Part shown: positions 33,276 through 44,716 of the stretch, piece by piece | Layout: each line of letters begins with the position of its first letter | How positions within the stretch are numbered: the stretch's first letter is position 1 | Origin: Congeria kusceri | Lineage: Eukaryota > Mollusca > Bivalvia > Myida > Dreissenidae | Assembly (NCBI GenBank): GCA_027627225.1 | Contig: CM051028.1 | Span: forward strand, 20,297,701-20,361,700 | Direction of reading: 5' to 3' | DNA length: 64,000 nucleotides | Translations under genes and position numbers: made by a program | Notes under the pieces: model-generated | Seen by the model: the letters and a program-made list of their open reading frames with translations, nothing else | What the model was told of the DNA's origin: nothing | Databases searched by the model: none

Positions 33276-35099
33276 ATGGACTGTGAAGCCTGCCATACTT
33301 CCTTCCCCATCAAGAGGGATTTAAGAAACCATCTTGCCAAGACTGATCATCAGCGACTGAGATATGTATGTGTATGGTGCGTGGGCAAGCACCCCAGAGA
33401 ATTCAAATCTGACTGGGACCTGCGTAGGCACATCAGGGCTCAGCACCCAAGCGATCACGACAGAAGTCACCGAGAATTTCCTCGTCTTCTCTCTTCTGAA
33501 AACATGTACTTCTTTTGCAACAACCCTCAGTTTCACCTTTTAACAAATTCCTCCCCGAACCCTTCATCAAAGGAGGCTACTGAAGCCAAGAGGCTTGTCA
33601 CCAAATGGGCAACCGGAAGAGTCCCAGGTATTTCCAAATGGTTCGTGGGTTGGAATTTGCTAAATTCTTCATCTTCAGCGACATCATCGTCCCACACATC
33701 TGATTTGAAACTGGATCTGAAATCTGTCTCCATGAACTCTTCAGGCTGCACAGTTGTCTTCTTCACTGAATCTTACTACCTCAAAGCCACAATTCTATTG
33801 TCAACGTTGAATGATGCCCGAGTAGTCAGCCGCTTGGTACGACGAATGAATGCCCTTCCAAAGGACTTCCTCCTTCCTGTTGGACCCTGGAATCCAGGTA
33901 CTACATCGCAACTAACTTCTGTTGCAGCACTATTGGGACTGGATCCACATCAAATTCACACGGTGGCAGTTCAGGACATTCCATCCTTCTCAACACACTC
34001 TTCTTCAACAGAATTCCAAGTTATTACCAGATAGCCAGTTCCAGCTGCCACAGCCTCTACACTGTCAGCAATGAGTCCAGCACCCTCTGCACCAGCCTTT
34101 GTTCCCGCCACTTCTTCACCAGCTGGTGTCCCTGCCTTCACCTCTACACCTGCAGTCGTCACTGAATCCACCCCTGCACCACTTGAGGTCCAAAAATATA
34201 CACCTGCTCCAGCTGATGACTCTGAGTTCACATCTGCATCAGCCCTTGTCCATCACTCCACGCCGCAACCTATGTTCATTGATGAGCCTGAGAACTTTTC
34301 ACTTGACTACAATGACATTCGAACACCTATTCCTGTTTCTGTTGGCTCTCCTCAACCTACTGAAGAAGTACAGACTACTGAGCACCATCCACCGCCATCA
34401 GAACTAACAGTATACTCCAGCCCCCCGTTTTATAGCCCAATTTCACCTGTTCCAGCCACACCAGTCCATTTAGCACCGACACCAAGTTACGATCCAGCAG
34501 AAACGCATGTACCATCCCAACCACCAATCAACAAATTCAAGTCACCATTCACCAAACCACGTCCAAGACAATCTGCACCTGCGCCAGTTTACGTCCCAAC
34601 ACCACTTCACACCTCACACAAAGAACTTCTCAAGACCAGAGCCCATTCACTTCTTCTCAAAGGCCGACTTCCGATCCTCCCGCCAGGTAGACGAGAATGG
34701 ACAGGAGTTCCAGCCAACAGCATCCGACTGACATCAACACTTTCTTGGCCACCTACTGATTGGCATTCCTGGTCCCCAGACCAACGAACACTATAACAAG
34801 AGTTCGCCGCCATGACCCTCCATTCACACAGCATCCCACTACCAAGATCCTTGCTGAGGGCGAAGTTCAATTTCCTGTCCCTTCCCGGAAGTTTCGATGT
34901 CCACAACGACGCCCTCGCAGCAATGATGAAACACAATTTCAAACTCGTCCGACTCATTGCTCTCGGTGAAGACCCCACCTCTCCAGATGTCCAGATGTCT
35001 GTCCTCTGTGCGTTCGTGGCCCTTCCTCGTGATCCCTCCATCGATGATCTCCTACAACGTCTGACGCATGTGCCTTTCCGCCTGAAAAAGAAATACTAA
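33276..35099 (+). pseudogene. Extra ORF (env position): C2H2 zinc-finger / Pro-rich protein
   Basis: One frame runs from ATG 33276 to TAA 35099 (about 607 codons) with two stops: TAG 34032-34034, also present in both downstream copies, and TAA 34794-34796, only in this copy. Near the N-terminus are two C2H2 fingers: CEAC-x12-H-x5-H and CVWC-x16-H-x4-H. Then come a Ser-rich stretch (SSSATSSSHTS), a globular segment (YYLKATILLSTLNDARVVSR, GPWNPGT), a long Pro/Thr/Ala-rich disordered region after the TAG, and a conserved C-terminal domain (REWTGVPAN, TDWHSWSPDQRTL, RAKFNFLSLPGSF). It lies between integrase and the polypurine tract, where gypsy elements may carry env, but has no signal peptide or membrane segment. 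Family unknown; possibly a captured host gene or nucleic-acid-binding accessory. Confidence 0.7.
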
Positions 35100-35254
35100 G
35101 TATTTTGTGTATTAAATGTAATATAGTATTTTCAATACAATAAAAATTGTAATACATAACAAGTAACGTTGATTAATATTATTGTTATTCATTGCTTTTA
35201 TTACAAAGATGTAATTTTCATAATTGTTAAAAATTAGGAGAATTTTAATCTTTT

Positions 35255-35267
35255 AAGGTGGGGGAAA
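35255..35267 (+). promoter_or_regulatory. Polypurine tract
   Basis: AAGGTGGGGGAAA lies immediately before the 3' LTR (TGTAATG), the expected plus-strand primer site. It is repeated before the LTRs of units 2 and 3. Confidence 0.85.
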
Positions 35268-36501
35268 TGTAATGTACATATTCTTATCTTACAAGTAAAT
35301 ATTGTCCGAATTCACTCCCCATCCGAATATTAGTACATGATATTATTGTTGTTATTGCTTTGTCTATAAAAATCCATTGTTTTAGCAGGATATTGTTCTA
35401 CAAACTTTAATGAATTTAAAGCTTTGTATTTACCTCCGGTTTAGTCCATTTAACGTTGATTGTTGACAGAATAATCCATTTTTGCACAGTACCAAAATTC
35501 CTGCACTGTATTACGGCTGCAGCAATGTACATTGTTTACTACACGCGTAGGAATATGATGGAATGTTATTAAATGCATTTTATCCTTAAAGACTTGTCAA
35601 GATGTTAATAATAGCTTTTCTTGGTGCATTATAAGATTATTTATATTATAAATTGCATATTGTTCATACATGTTTATTGTTAAACCTTAATGGTTCACTA
35701 GGAACTATTTGAGACGCTGGCTGCGTAGGAATTACTGAAGTTGTCATGATGCAGCATTTCAAATTGTATTGTTATAAATGCATATTTAAAGCTACTGTTG
35801 CTTTGATATATAGAGTTTGACTTCTTCTATGATTAAGAAGTAATATTTATGTGATTGTTAATTTATTGGAATAGTAGTTTTAATTATTGTTAAGGAATAG
35901 CCACATTACTTCCTTATATGCTGCAGGATGCTGCACGATTCTGATTGGTTGCAGCTGAATCTGCAGAATCTGATTGGCTGCAGCCAAATCTGCAGCATCC
36001 GAAAGGGTATATAAGGAGGTTCTCCTCTCAGTTTTGGCAACAGTTGCTAACAACAAACATCACTGTTCACTATATAGAAAACCTTAAAAGTAAGAACTCA
36101 AACATTATAAAAATCCTGAACAACATTAAAGGTACGATTTCAAAACGCACTTAACTATTTTCTAACGCTCTAGCAATATATTTATTCTATTAACAGCTGA
36201 TTATTATTAAAGTTATAATAATATACTAAAGAACGTTTCTAGGAACTATTTTATGATACTGTAAAGATATTTCAAAAACTGAGCAACTGTTCGCCAAACG
36301 TTCGTCATTACTGTACCGCCATTCTGAATAAACCGAAATGAATATCATTATTATGTTATCGATATTATGAAAGTAGATCTACTAATAACTGATGATTTTT
36401 GAAACTTTAATTCATCTCCGTCTTTACTAGAGTTTGCTGCCAGACTCAAACTCTAATCGACACAGATATTATCAAGAATCTTCATTGTAAGGTAGCTTTC
36501 A
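35268..36501 (+). repeat. 3' LTR, array unit 1
   Basis: 1,234 bp, near-identical to the 5' LTR by eye. Differences include a 9-bp insertion near 35635 and CTACTAATAACTGATG versus CTACGAATAAATGATG near the end. It ends TTTCA and is followed by AACT, the second target copy. Confidence 0.9.
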
Positions 36502-37069
36502 AACTGTTGCCATTGATGTGACATCAGGGAACCTGAGCCAGGAAGCTGCAAATACAAATTATTAAGTCTATATTGTATAACTACAAGAAACTAAACATGA
36601 TCATTGTTTACTAAATAAACGGAGAACATAGCTTCATATATTACACTTTAGATGTCAAATTATGGATCATTTTTTTCACGTGTATGATGTGAATCAGTTA
36701 ACACACACAATATTAGAATCCGATTCAATATATACAAATAAAAAGACATAATAAATTTTTTCAATAGAAAATAAGATCTGAATAAATATATAATCAAATG
36801 ATTGTATTATTTTACATAATATTGATGTTCATATATTTAAAAAAATAAAGGAATTTCACATACAAACACCATTGTCGAACAAACCTGTATGCAATGTGGT
36901 GCAAATCAAGCCAGTCTTCTCGTGAATTCAACTCATTACATGGAGTTTATGGTTTATGGTGTGTCTTGCTTTTATACAACACTATTCATGAGCCAATATT
37001 CTATATTATGGCACCGAAGTAGCTAGTAACGTTCAAAGGAATCAAATGTTGCACACAGTATTGTCACCG
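36502..37069 (+). other. Host flank right of the retrotransposon (unit 1)
   Basis: Unique AT-rich sequence beginning AACTGTTGCC. No gene seen. Duplicated at 40327 and 44149 in the array. Confidence 0.7.
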
Positions 37070-37307
37070 ATACAAGTGCACGATAACACTGTTTGTGATG
37101 GTAGATACAAGTGCATGATAGCACTGTTTGTGATGGTAGATACAAGTGCACGATAGCACTGTTTGTGATGGTAGATACAAGTCCACGATAGCACTTTTTG
37201 TGATGGTAGATACAAGTCCACGATAGCACTGTTTGTGATTGTAGATACAAGTCCACGATAGCACTGTTTGTGATGGTAGATACAAGTCCACGATAGCACT
37301 GTTTGTG
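37070..37307. repeat. 35-bp minisatellite, unit 1 (about 6.5 copies)
   Basis: The repeat CACGATAGCACTGTTTGTGA + TGGTAGATACAAGTC has a 35-bp period (starts 37081, 37116, ...). It is cut off by the junction to the extra ORF at 37308-37310. The period is not a multiple of three, so all minus-strand frames stay open as a by-product. Confidence 0.92.
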
Positions 37308-37309
37308 CA

Positions 37310-38923
37310 CTTCTCTCTTCTGAAAACATGTACTTCTTTTGCAACAACCCTCAGTTTCACCTTTTAACAAATTCCTCCCCGAACCCTTCATCAAAGGAGG
37401 CTACTGAAGCCAAGAGGCTTGTCACCAAATGGGCAACCGGAAGAGTCCCAGGTATTTCCAAATGGCTCGTGGGTTGGAATTTGCTCAATTCTTCATCTTC
37501 AGCGACATCATCGTCCCACACATCTGATTTGAAACTGGATCTGAAATCTGTCTCCATGAACTCTTCAGGCTGCACAGTTGTCTTCTTCACTGAATCTTAC
37601 TACCTCAAAGCCACAATTCTATTGTCAACGTTGAATGATGCCCGAGTAGTCAGCCGCTTGGTACGACGAATGAATGCCCTTCCAAAGGACTTCCTCCTTC
37701 CTGTTGGACCCTGGAATCCAGGTACTACATCGCAACTAACTTCTGTTGCAGCACTATTGGGACTGGAACCACATCAAATTCACACGGTGGCAGTTCAGGA
37801 CATTCCATCCTTCTCAACACACTCTTCTTCAACAGAATTCCAAGTTATTACCAGATAGCCAGTTCCAGCTGCCACAGCCTCTACACTGTCAGCAATGAGT
37901 CCAGTACCCCCTGCACCAGCCTTTGTTCCCGCCACTTCTTCACCAGCTGGTGTCCCTGCCTTCACCTCTACACCTGCCGTCGTCACTGAATCCACCCCTG
38001 CACCACTTGAGGTCCAAAAATATACACCTGCTCCAGCTGATGACTCTGAGTTCACATCTGCATCAGCCCTTGTCCATCACTCCACGCCGCAACCTATGTT
38101 CATTGATGAGCCTGAGAACTTTTCACTTGACTACAATGACATTCGAACACCTATTCCTGTTTCTGTTGGCTCTCCTCAACCTATTGAAGAAGTACAGACT
38201 ACTGAGCACCATCCACCGCCATCAGAACTAACAGTATACTCCAGCCCCCCGTTTTATAGCCCAATTTCACCTGTTCCAGCCACACCAGTCCATTTAGCAC
38301 CGACACCAAGTTACGATCCAGCAGAAACGCATGTACCATCCCAACCACCAATCAACAAATTCAAGTCAGCATTCACCAAACCACGTCAAAGACAATCTGC
38401 ACCTGCGCCAGTTTACGTCCCAACACCACTTCACACCTCACACAAAGAACTTCTCAAGACCAGAGCCCATTCACTTCTTCTCAAAGGCCGACTTCCGATC
38501 CTCCCGCCAGGTAGACGAGAATGGACAGGAGTTCCAGCCAACAGCATCCGACTGACATCAACACTTTCTTGGCCACCTACTGATTGGCATTCCTGGTCCC
38601 CAGACCAACGAACACTATCACACGAGTTCGCCGCCATGACCCTCCATTCACACAGCATCCCACTACCAAGATCCTTGCTGAGGGCGAAGTTCAATTTCCT
38701 GTCCCTTCCCGGAAGTTTCGATGTCCACAACGACGTCCTCGCAGCAATGATGAAACACAATTTCAAACTCGTCCGACTCATTGCTCTCGGTGAAGACCCC
38801 ACCTCTCCAGATGTCCAGATGTCTGTCCTCTGTGCGTTCGAGGCCCTTCCTCTTGATCCCTCCATCGATGATCTCCTACAACGTCTGACGCATGTGCCTC
38901 TCCGCCTGAAAAAGAAATACTAA
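37310..38923 (+). pseudogene. Extra ORF 3' part, array unit 2
   Basis: A copy without the zinc fingers and normal start. The frame from ATG 37328 gives 176 codons to the TAG (37856-37858), then 342 codons from ATG 37895 to 38923 with no further stop. Unlike unit 1 it lacks the TAA before FAAMTLHSHS. Its translated second part is identical to unit 3. No promoter of its own is evident upstream (minisatellite), so expression is doubtful. Confidence 0.75.
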
Positions 38924-39092
38924 GTATTTTGTGTATTAAATGTAATATAGTATTTTCAATACAATAAAAATTGTAATACATAACAAGTAACATTGATTAA
39001 TATTATTGTTATTCATTGCTTTTATTACAAAGTTGTAATTTTCATAATTGTTTAAAATTCAGGAAAATTTTAATCTTTTAAGGTGGGGGAAA

Positions 39093-40326
39093 TGTAATGT
39101 ACATATTCTTATCTTACAAGTAAATATTGTCCGAATTCACTCCCCGTCCGAATATTAGTACATGATATTATTGTTGTTATTGCTTTGTCTATAAAAATCC
39201 ATTGTTTTAGCAGGATATTGTTCTACAAACTTTAATGAATTTAAAGCTTTGTATTTACCTCCGGTTTAGTCCATTTAACGTTGATTGTTGACAGAATAAT
39301 CCATTTTTGCACAGTACCAAAATTCCTGCACTGTATTACGGCTGCAGCAATGTACATTGTTTACTACACGCGTAGGAATATGATGGAATGTTATTAAATG
39401 CATTTTATCCTTAAAGACTTGTCAAGATGTTAATAATAGCTTTTCTTGGTGCATTATAAGATTATTTATATTATAAATTGCATATTGTTCATACATGTTT
39501 ATTGTTAAACCTTAATGGTTCACTAGGAACTATTTGAGACGCTGGCTGCGTAGGAATTACTGAAGTTGTCATGATGCAGCATTTCAAATTGTATTGTTAT
39601 AAATGCATATTTAAAGCTACTGTTGCTTTGATATATAGAGTTTGACTTCTTCTATGATTAAGAAGTAATATTTATGTGATTGTTAATTTATTGGAATAGT
39701 AGTTTTAATTATTGTTAAGGAATAGCCACATTACTTCCTTATATGCTGCAGGATGCTGCACGATTCTGATTGGTTGCAGCTGAATCTGCAGAATCTGATT
39801 GGCTGCAGCCAAATCTGCAGCATCCGAAAGGGTATATAAGGAGGTTCTCCTCTCAGTTTTGGCAACAGTTGCTAACAACAAACATCACTGTTCACTATAT
39901 AGAAAACCTTAAAAGTAAGAACTCAAACATTATAAAAATCCTGAACAACATTAAAGGTACGATTTCAAAACGCACTTAACTATTTTCTAACGCTCTAGCA
40001 ATATATTTATTCTATTAACAGCTGATTATTATTAAAGTTATAATAATATACTAAAGAACGTTTCTAGGAACTATTTTATGATACTGTAAAGATATTTCAA
40101 AAACTGAGCAACTGTTCGCCAAACGTTCGTCATTACTGTACCGCCATTCTGAATAAACCGAAATGAATATCATTATTATGTTATCGATATTATGAAAGTA
40201 GATCTACTAATAACTGATGATTTTTGAAACTTTAATTCATCTCCGTCTTTACTAGAGTTTGCTGCCAGACTCAAACTCTAATCGACACAGATATTATCAA
40301 GAATCTTCATTGTAAGGTAGCTTTCA
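39093..40326 (+). repeat. LTR, array unit 2
   Basis: 1,234 bp; shares the diagnostic variants of unit 1 (CTACTAATAACTGATG, CGACACAGAT). Followed by AACT and the same host flank to about 40894. Confidence 0.9.
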
Positions 40327-40894
40327 AACTGTTGCCATTGATGTGACATCAGGGAACCTGAGCCAGGAAGCTGCAAATACAAATTATTAAGTCTATATTG
40401 TATAACTACAAGAAACTAAACATGATCATTGTTTACTAAATAAACGGAGAACATAGCTTCATATATTACACTTTAGATGTCAAATTATGGATCATTTTTT
40501 TCACGTGTATGATGTGAATCAGTTAACACACACAATATTAGAATCCGATTCAATATATACAAATAAAAAGACATAATAAATTTTTTCAATAGAAAATAAG
40601 ATCTGAATAAATATATAATCAAATGATTGTATTATTTTACATAATATTGATGTTCATATATTTAAAAAAATAAAGGAATTTCACATACAAACACCATTGT
40701 CGAACAAACCTGTATGCAATGTGGTGCAAATCAAGCCAGTCTTCTCGTGAATTCAACTCATTACATGGAGTTTATGGTTTATGGTGTGTCTTGCTTTTAT
40801 ACAACACTATTCATGAGCCAATATTCTATATTATGGCACCGAAGTAGCTAGTAACGTTCAAAGGAATCAAATGTTGCACACAGTATTGTCACCG

Positions 40895-41132
40895 ATACAA
40901 GTGCACGATAACACTGTTTGTGATGGTAGATACAAGTGCATGATAGCACTGTTTGTGATGGTAGATACAAGTGCACGATAGCACTGTTTGTGATGGTAGA
41001 TACAAGTCCACGATAGCACTTTTTGTGATGGTAGATACAAGTCCACGATAGCACTGTTTGTGATTGTAGATACAAGTCCACGATAGCACTGTTTGTGATG
41101 GTAGATACAAGTCCACGATAGCACTGTTTGTG
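40895..41132. repeat. 35-bp minisatellite, unit 2 (about 6.5 copies)
   Basis: Same copy number and variant order as unit 1, including the single ACGATAACAC first unit and the TGATTGTAG variant, showing that units 1 and 2 were duplicated as a block. Confidence 0.92.
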
Positions 41133-41134
41133 CA

Positions 41135-42748
41135 CTTCTCTCTTCTGAAAACATGTACTTCTTTTGCAACAACCCTCAGTTTCACCTTTTAACAAATTCC
41201 TCCCCGAACCCTTCATCAAAGGAGGCTACTGAAGCCAAGAGGCTTGTCACCAAATGGGCAACCGGAAGAGTCCCAGGTATTTCCAAATGGCTCGTGGGTT
41301 GGAATTTGCTCAATTCTTCATCTTCAGCGACATCATCGTCCCACACATCTGATTTGAAACTGGATCTGAAATCTGTCTCCATGAACTCTTCAGGCTGCAC
41401 AGTTGTCTTCTTCACTGAATCTTACTACCTCAAAGCCACAATTCTATTGTCAACGTTGAATGATGCCCGAGTAGTCAGCCGCTTGGTACGACGAATGAAT
41501 GCCCTTCCAAAGGACTTCCTCCTTCCTGTTGGACCCTGGAATCCAGGTACTACATCGCAACTAACTTCTGTTGCAGCACTATTGGGACTGGAACCACATC
41601 AAATTCACACGGTGGCAGTTCAGGACATTCCATCCTTCTCAACACACTCTTCTTCAACAGAATTCCAAGTTATTACCAGATAGCCAGTTCCAGCTGCCAC
41701 AGCCTCTACACTGTCAGCAATGAGTCCAGTACCCCCTGCACCAGCCTTTGTTCCCGCCACTTCTTCACCAGCTGGTGTCCCTGCCTTCACCTCTACACCT
41801 GCCGTCGTCACTGAATCCACCCCTGCACCACTTGAGGTCCAAAAATATACACCTGCTCCAGCTGATGACTCTGAGTTCACATCTGCATCAGCCCTTGTCC
41901 ATCACTCCACGCCGCAACCTATGTTCATTGATGAGCCTGAGAACTTTTCACTTGACTACAATGACATTCGAACACCTATTCCTGTTTCTGTTGGCTCTCC
42001 TCAACCTATTGAAGAAGTACAGACTACTGAGCACCATCCACCGCCATCAGAACTAACAGTATACTCCAGCCCCCCGTTTTATAGCCCAATTTCACCTGTT
42101 CCAGCCACACCAGTCCATTTAGCACCGACACCAAGTTACGATCCAGCAGAAACGCATGTACCATCCCAACCACCAATCAACAAATTCAAGTCAGCATTCA
42201 CCAAACCACGTCAAAGACAATCTGCACCTGCGCCAGTTTACGTCCCAACACCACTTCACACCTCACACAAAGAACTTCTCAAGACCAGAGCCCATTCACT
42301 TCTTCTCAAAGGCCGACTTCCGATCCTCCCGCCAGGTAGACGAGAATGGACAGGAGTTCCAGCCAACAGCATCCGACTGACATCAACACTTTCTTGGCCA
42401 CCTACTGATTGGCATTCCTGGTCCCCAGACCAACGAACACTATCACACGAGTTCGCCGCCATGACCCTCCATTCACACAGCATCCCACTACCAAGATCCT
42501 TGCTGAGGGCGAAGTTCAATTTCCTGTCCCTTCCCGGAAGTTTCGATGTCCACAACGACGTCCTCGCAGCAATGATGAAACACAATTTCAAACTCGTCCG
42601 ACTCATTGCTCTCGGTGAAGACCCCACCTCTCCAGATGTCCAGATGTCTGTCCTCTGTGCGTTCGAGGCCCTTCCTCTTGATCCCTCCATCGATGATCTC
42701 CTACAACGTCTGACGCATGTGCCTCTCCGCCTGAAAAAGAAATACTAA
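41135..42748 (+). pseudogene. Extra ORF 3' part, array unit 3
   Basis: Same structure as unit 2: 176 codons from ATG 41153 to the TAG (41681-41683), then 342 codons 41720-42748. Protein readings match unit 2 throughout. Zinc-finger part absent. Confidence 0.75.
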
Positions 42749-42917
42749 GTATTTTGTGTATTAAATGTAATATAGTATTTTCAATACAATAAAAATTGTA
42801 ATACATAACAAGTAACATTGATTAATATTATTGTTATTCATTGCTTTTATTACAAAGTTGTAATTTTCATAATTGTTTAAAATTCAGGAAAATTTTAATC
42901 TTTTAAGGTGGGGGAAA

Positions 42918-44148
42918 TGTAATGTACATATTCTTATCTTACAAGTAAATATTGTCCGAATTCACTCCCCGTCCGAATATTAGTACATGATATTATTGTT
43001 GTTATTGCTTTGTCTATAAAAATCCATTGTTTTAGCAGGATATTGTTCTACAAACTTTAATGAATTTAAAGCTTTGTATTTACCTCCGGTTTAGTCCATT
43101 TAACGTTGATTGTTGACAGAATAATCCATTTTTGCACAGTACCAAAATTCCTGCACTGTATTACGGCTGCAGCAATGTACATTGTTTACTACACGCGTAG
43201 GAATATGATGGAATGTTATTAAATGCATTTTATCCTTAAAGACTTGTCAAGATGTTAATAATAGCTTTTCTTGGTGCATTATAAGATTATTTATATTATA
43301 AATTGCATATTGTTCATACATGTTTATTGTTAAACCTTAATGGTTCACTAGGAACTATTTGAGACGCTGGCTGCGTAGGAATTACTGAAGTTGTCATGAT
43401 GCAGCATTTCAAATTGTATTGTTATAAATGCATATTTAAAGCTACTGTTGCTTTGATATATAGAGTTTGACTTCTTCTATGATTAAGAAGTAATATTTAT
43501 GTGATTGTTAATTTATTGGAATAGTAGTTTTAATTATTGTTAAGGAATAGCCACATTACTTCCTTATATGCTGCAGGATGCTGCACGATGATTGGTTGCA
43601 GCTGAATCTGCAGAATCTGATTGGCTGCAGCCAAATCTGCAGCATCCGAAAGGGTATATAAGGAGGTTCTCCTCTCAGTTTTGGCAACAGTTGCTAACAA
43701 CAAACATCACTGTTCACTATATAGAAAACCTTAAAAGTAAAAACTCAAACATTATAAAAATCCTGAACAACATTAAAGGTACGATTTCAAAACGCACTTA
43801 ACTATTTTCTAACGCTCTAGCAATATATTTATTCTATTAACAGCTGATTATTATTAAAGTTATAATAATATACTAAAGAACGTTTCTAGGAACTATTTTA
43901 TGATACTGTAAAGATATTTCAAAAACTGAGCAACTGTTCGCCAAACGTTCGTCATTACTGTACCGCCATTCTGAATAAACCGAAATGAATATAATTATTA
44001 TGTTATCGATATTATGAAAGTAGATCTACGAATAAATGATGATTTTTGAAACTTTAATTCATCTCCGTCTTTACTAGAGTTTGCTGCCAGACTCAAACTC
44101 TAATCGACACTGATATTATCAAGAATCTTCATTGTAAGGTAGCTTTCA
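42918..44148 (+). repeat. LTR, array unit 3
   Basis: 1,231 bp, with a 3-bp deletion in the CCAAT block (CGATGATTGG). Near its 3' end it carries the 5'-LTR-type variants (CTACGAATAAATGATG, CGACACTGAT), not those of units 1 and 2. Followed by AACT and host flank. Confidence 0.9.
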
Positions 44149-44716
44149 AACTGTTGCCATTGATGTGACATCAGGGAACCTGAGCCAGGAAGCTGCAAAT
44201 ACAAATTATTAAGTCTATATTGTATAACTACAAGAAACTAAACATGATCATTGTTTACTAAATAAACGGAGAACATAGCTTCATATATTACACTTTAGAT
44301 GTCAAATTATGGATCATTTTTTTCACGTGTATGATGTGAATCAGTTAACACACACAATATTAGAATCCGATTCAATATATACAAATAAAAAGACATTATA
44401 AATTTTTTCAATAGAAAATAAGATCTGAATAAATATATAATCAAATGATTGTATTATTTTACATAATATTGATTTTCATATATTAAAAAAAATAAAGGAA
44501 TTTCACATACAAACACCATTGTCGAACAAACCTGTATGCAATGTGGTGCAAATCAAGCCAGTCTTCTCGTGAATTCAACTCATTACATGGAGTTTATGGT
44601 TTATGGTGTGTCTTGCTTTTATACAACACTATTCATGAGCCAATATTCTATATTATGGCACCGAAGTAGCTAGTAACGTTCAAAGGAATCAAATGTTGCA
44701 CACAGTATTGTCACCG
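44149..44716 (+). other. Host flank, array unit 3
   Basis: Third copy of the flank with a few substitutions (for example GATTTTCATATATT for GATGTTCATATATT). No gene. Confidence 0.7.

Larger units (their letters stand above)
19333..36501 (+). mobile_element. Ty3/gypsy LTR retrotransposon (with nested LINE), whole element
   Basis: The full element is bounded by LTRs starting TGTAATG and ending TTACA (5') or TTTCA (3'), flanked by AACT on both sides (19329-19332 and 36502-36505). In order: 5' LTR, tRNA-Leu-like primer site, gag, -1 frameshift signal, protease-RT-RNase H, integrase, an extra zinc-finger ORF, polypurine tract, 3' LTR. Without the 7-kb nested LINE it is about 10.1 kb, roughly twice a typical 5-kb gypsy element, because of long LTRs and the extra ORF. 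Domain order (RT-RNase H-integrase) and the YMDD box place it in Ty3/gypsy. Pol has several frameshifts, so the copy is defective. Confidence 0.9.

Noticed and set aside
33321..42690. Minus-strand ORFs opposite the extra ORF (77-144 codons, three copies)
   Set aside because: They are conserved only because the plus-strand sequence is duplicated; they overlap the better-supported zinc-finger/Pro-rich frame.
20001..43801. A 69-codon ORF found identically in all four LTRs
   Set aside because: It starts at a TTG inside the promoter block and spans the TATA box and transcription start, so it is a regulatory region, not a gene.
36502..44716. Units 2 and 3 as independent transposon insertions
   Set aside because: They include the host flank, the same AACT and the minisatellite, so they are duplications of a locus.
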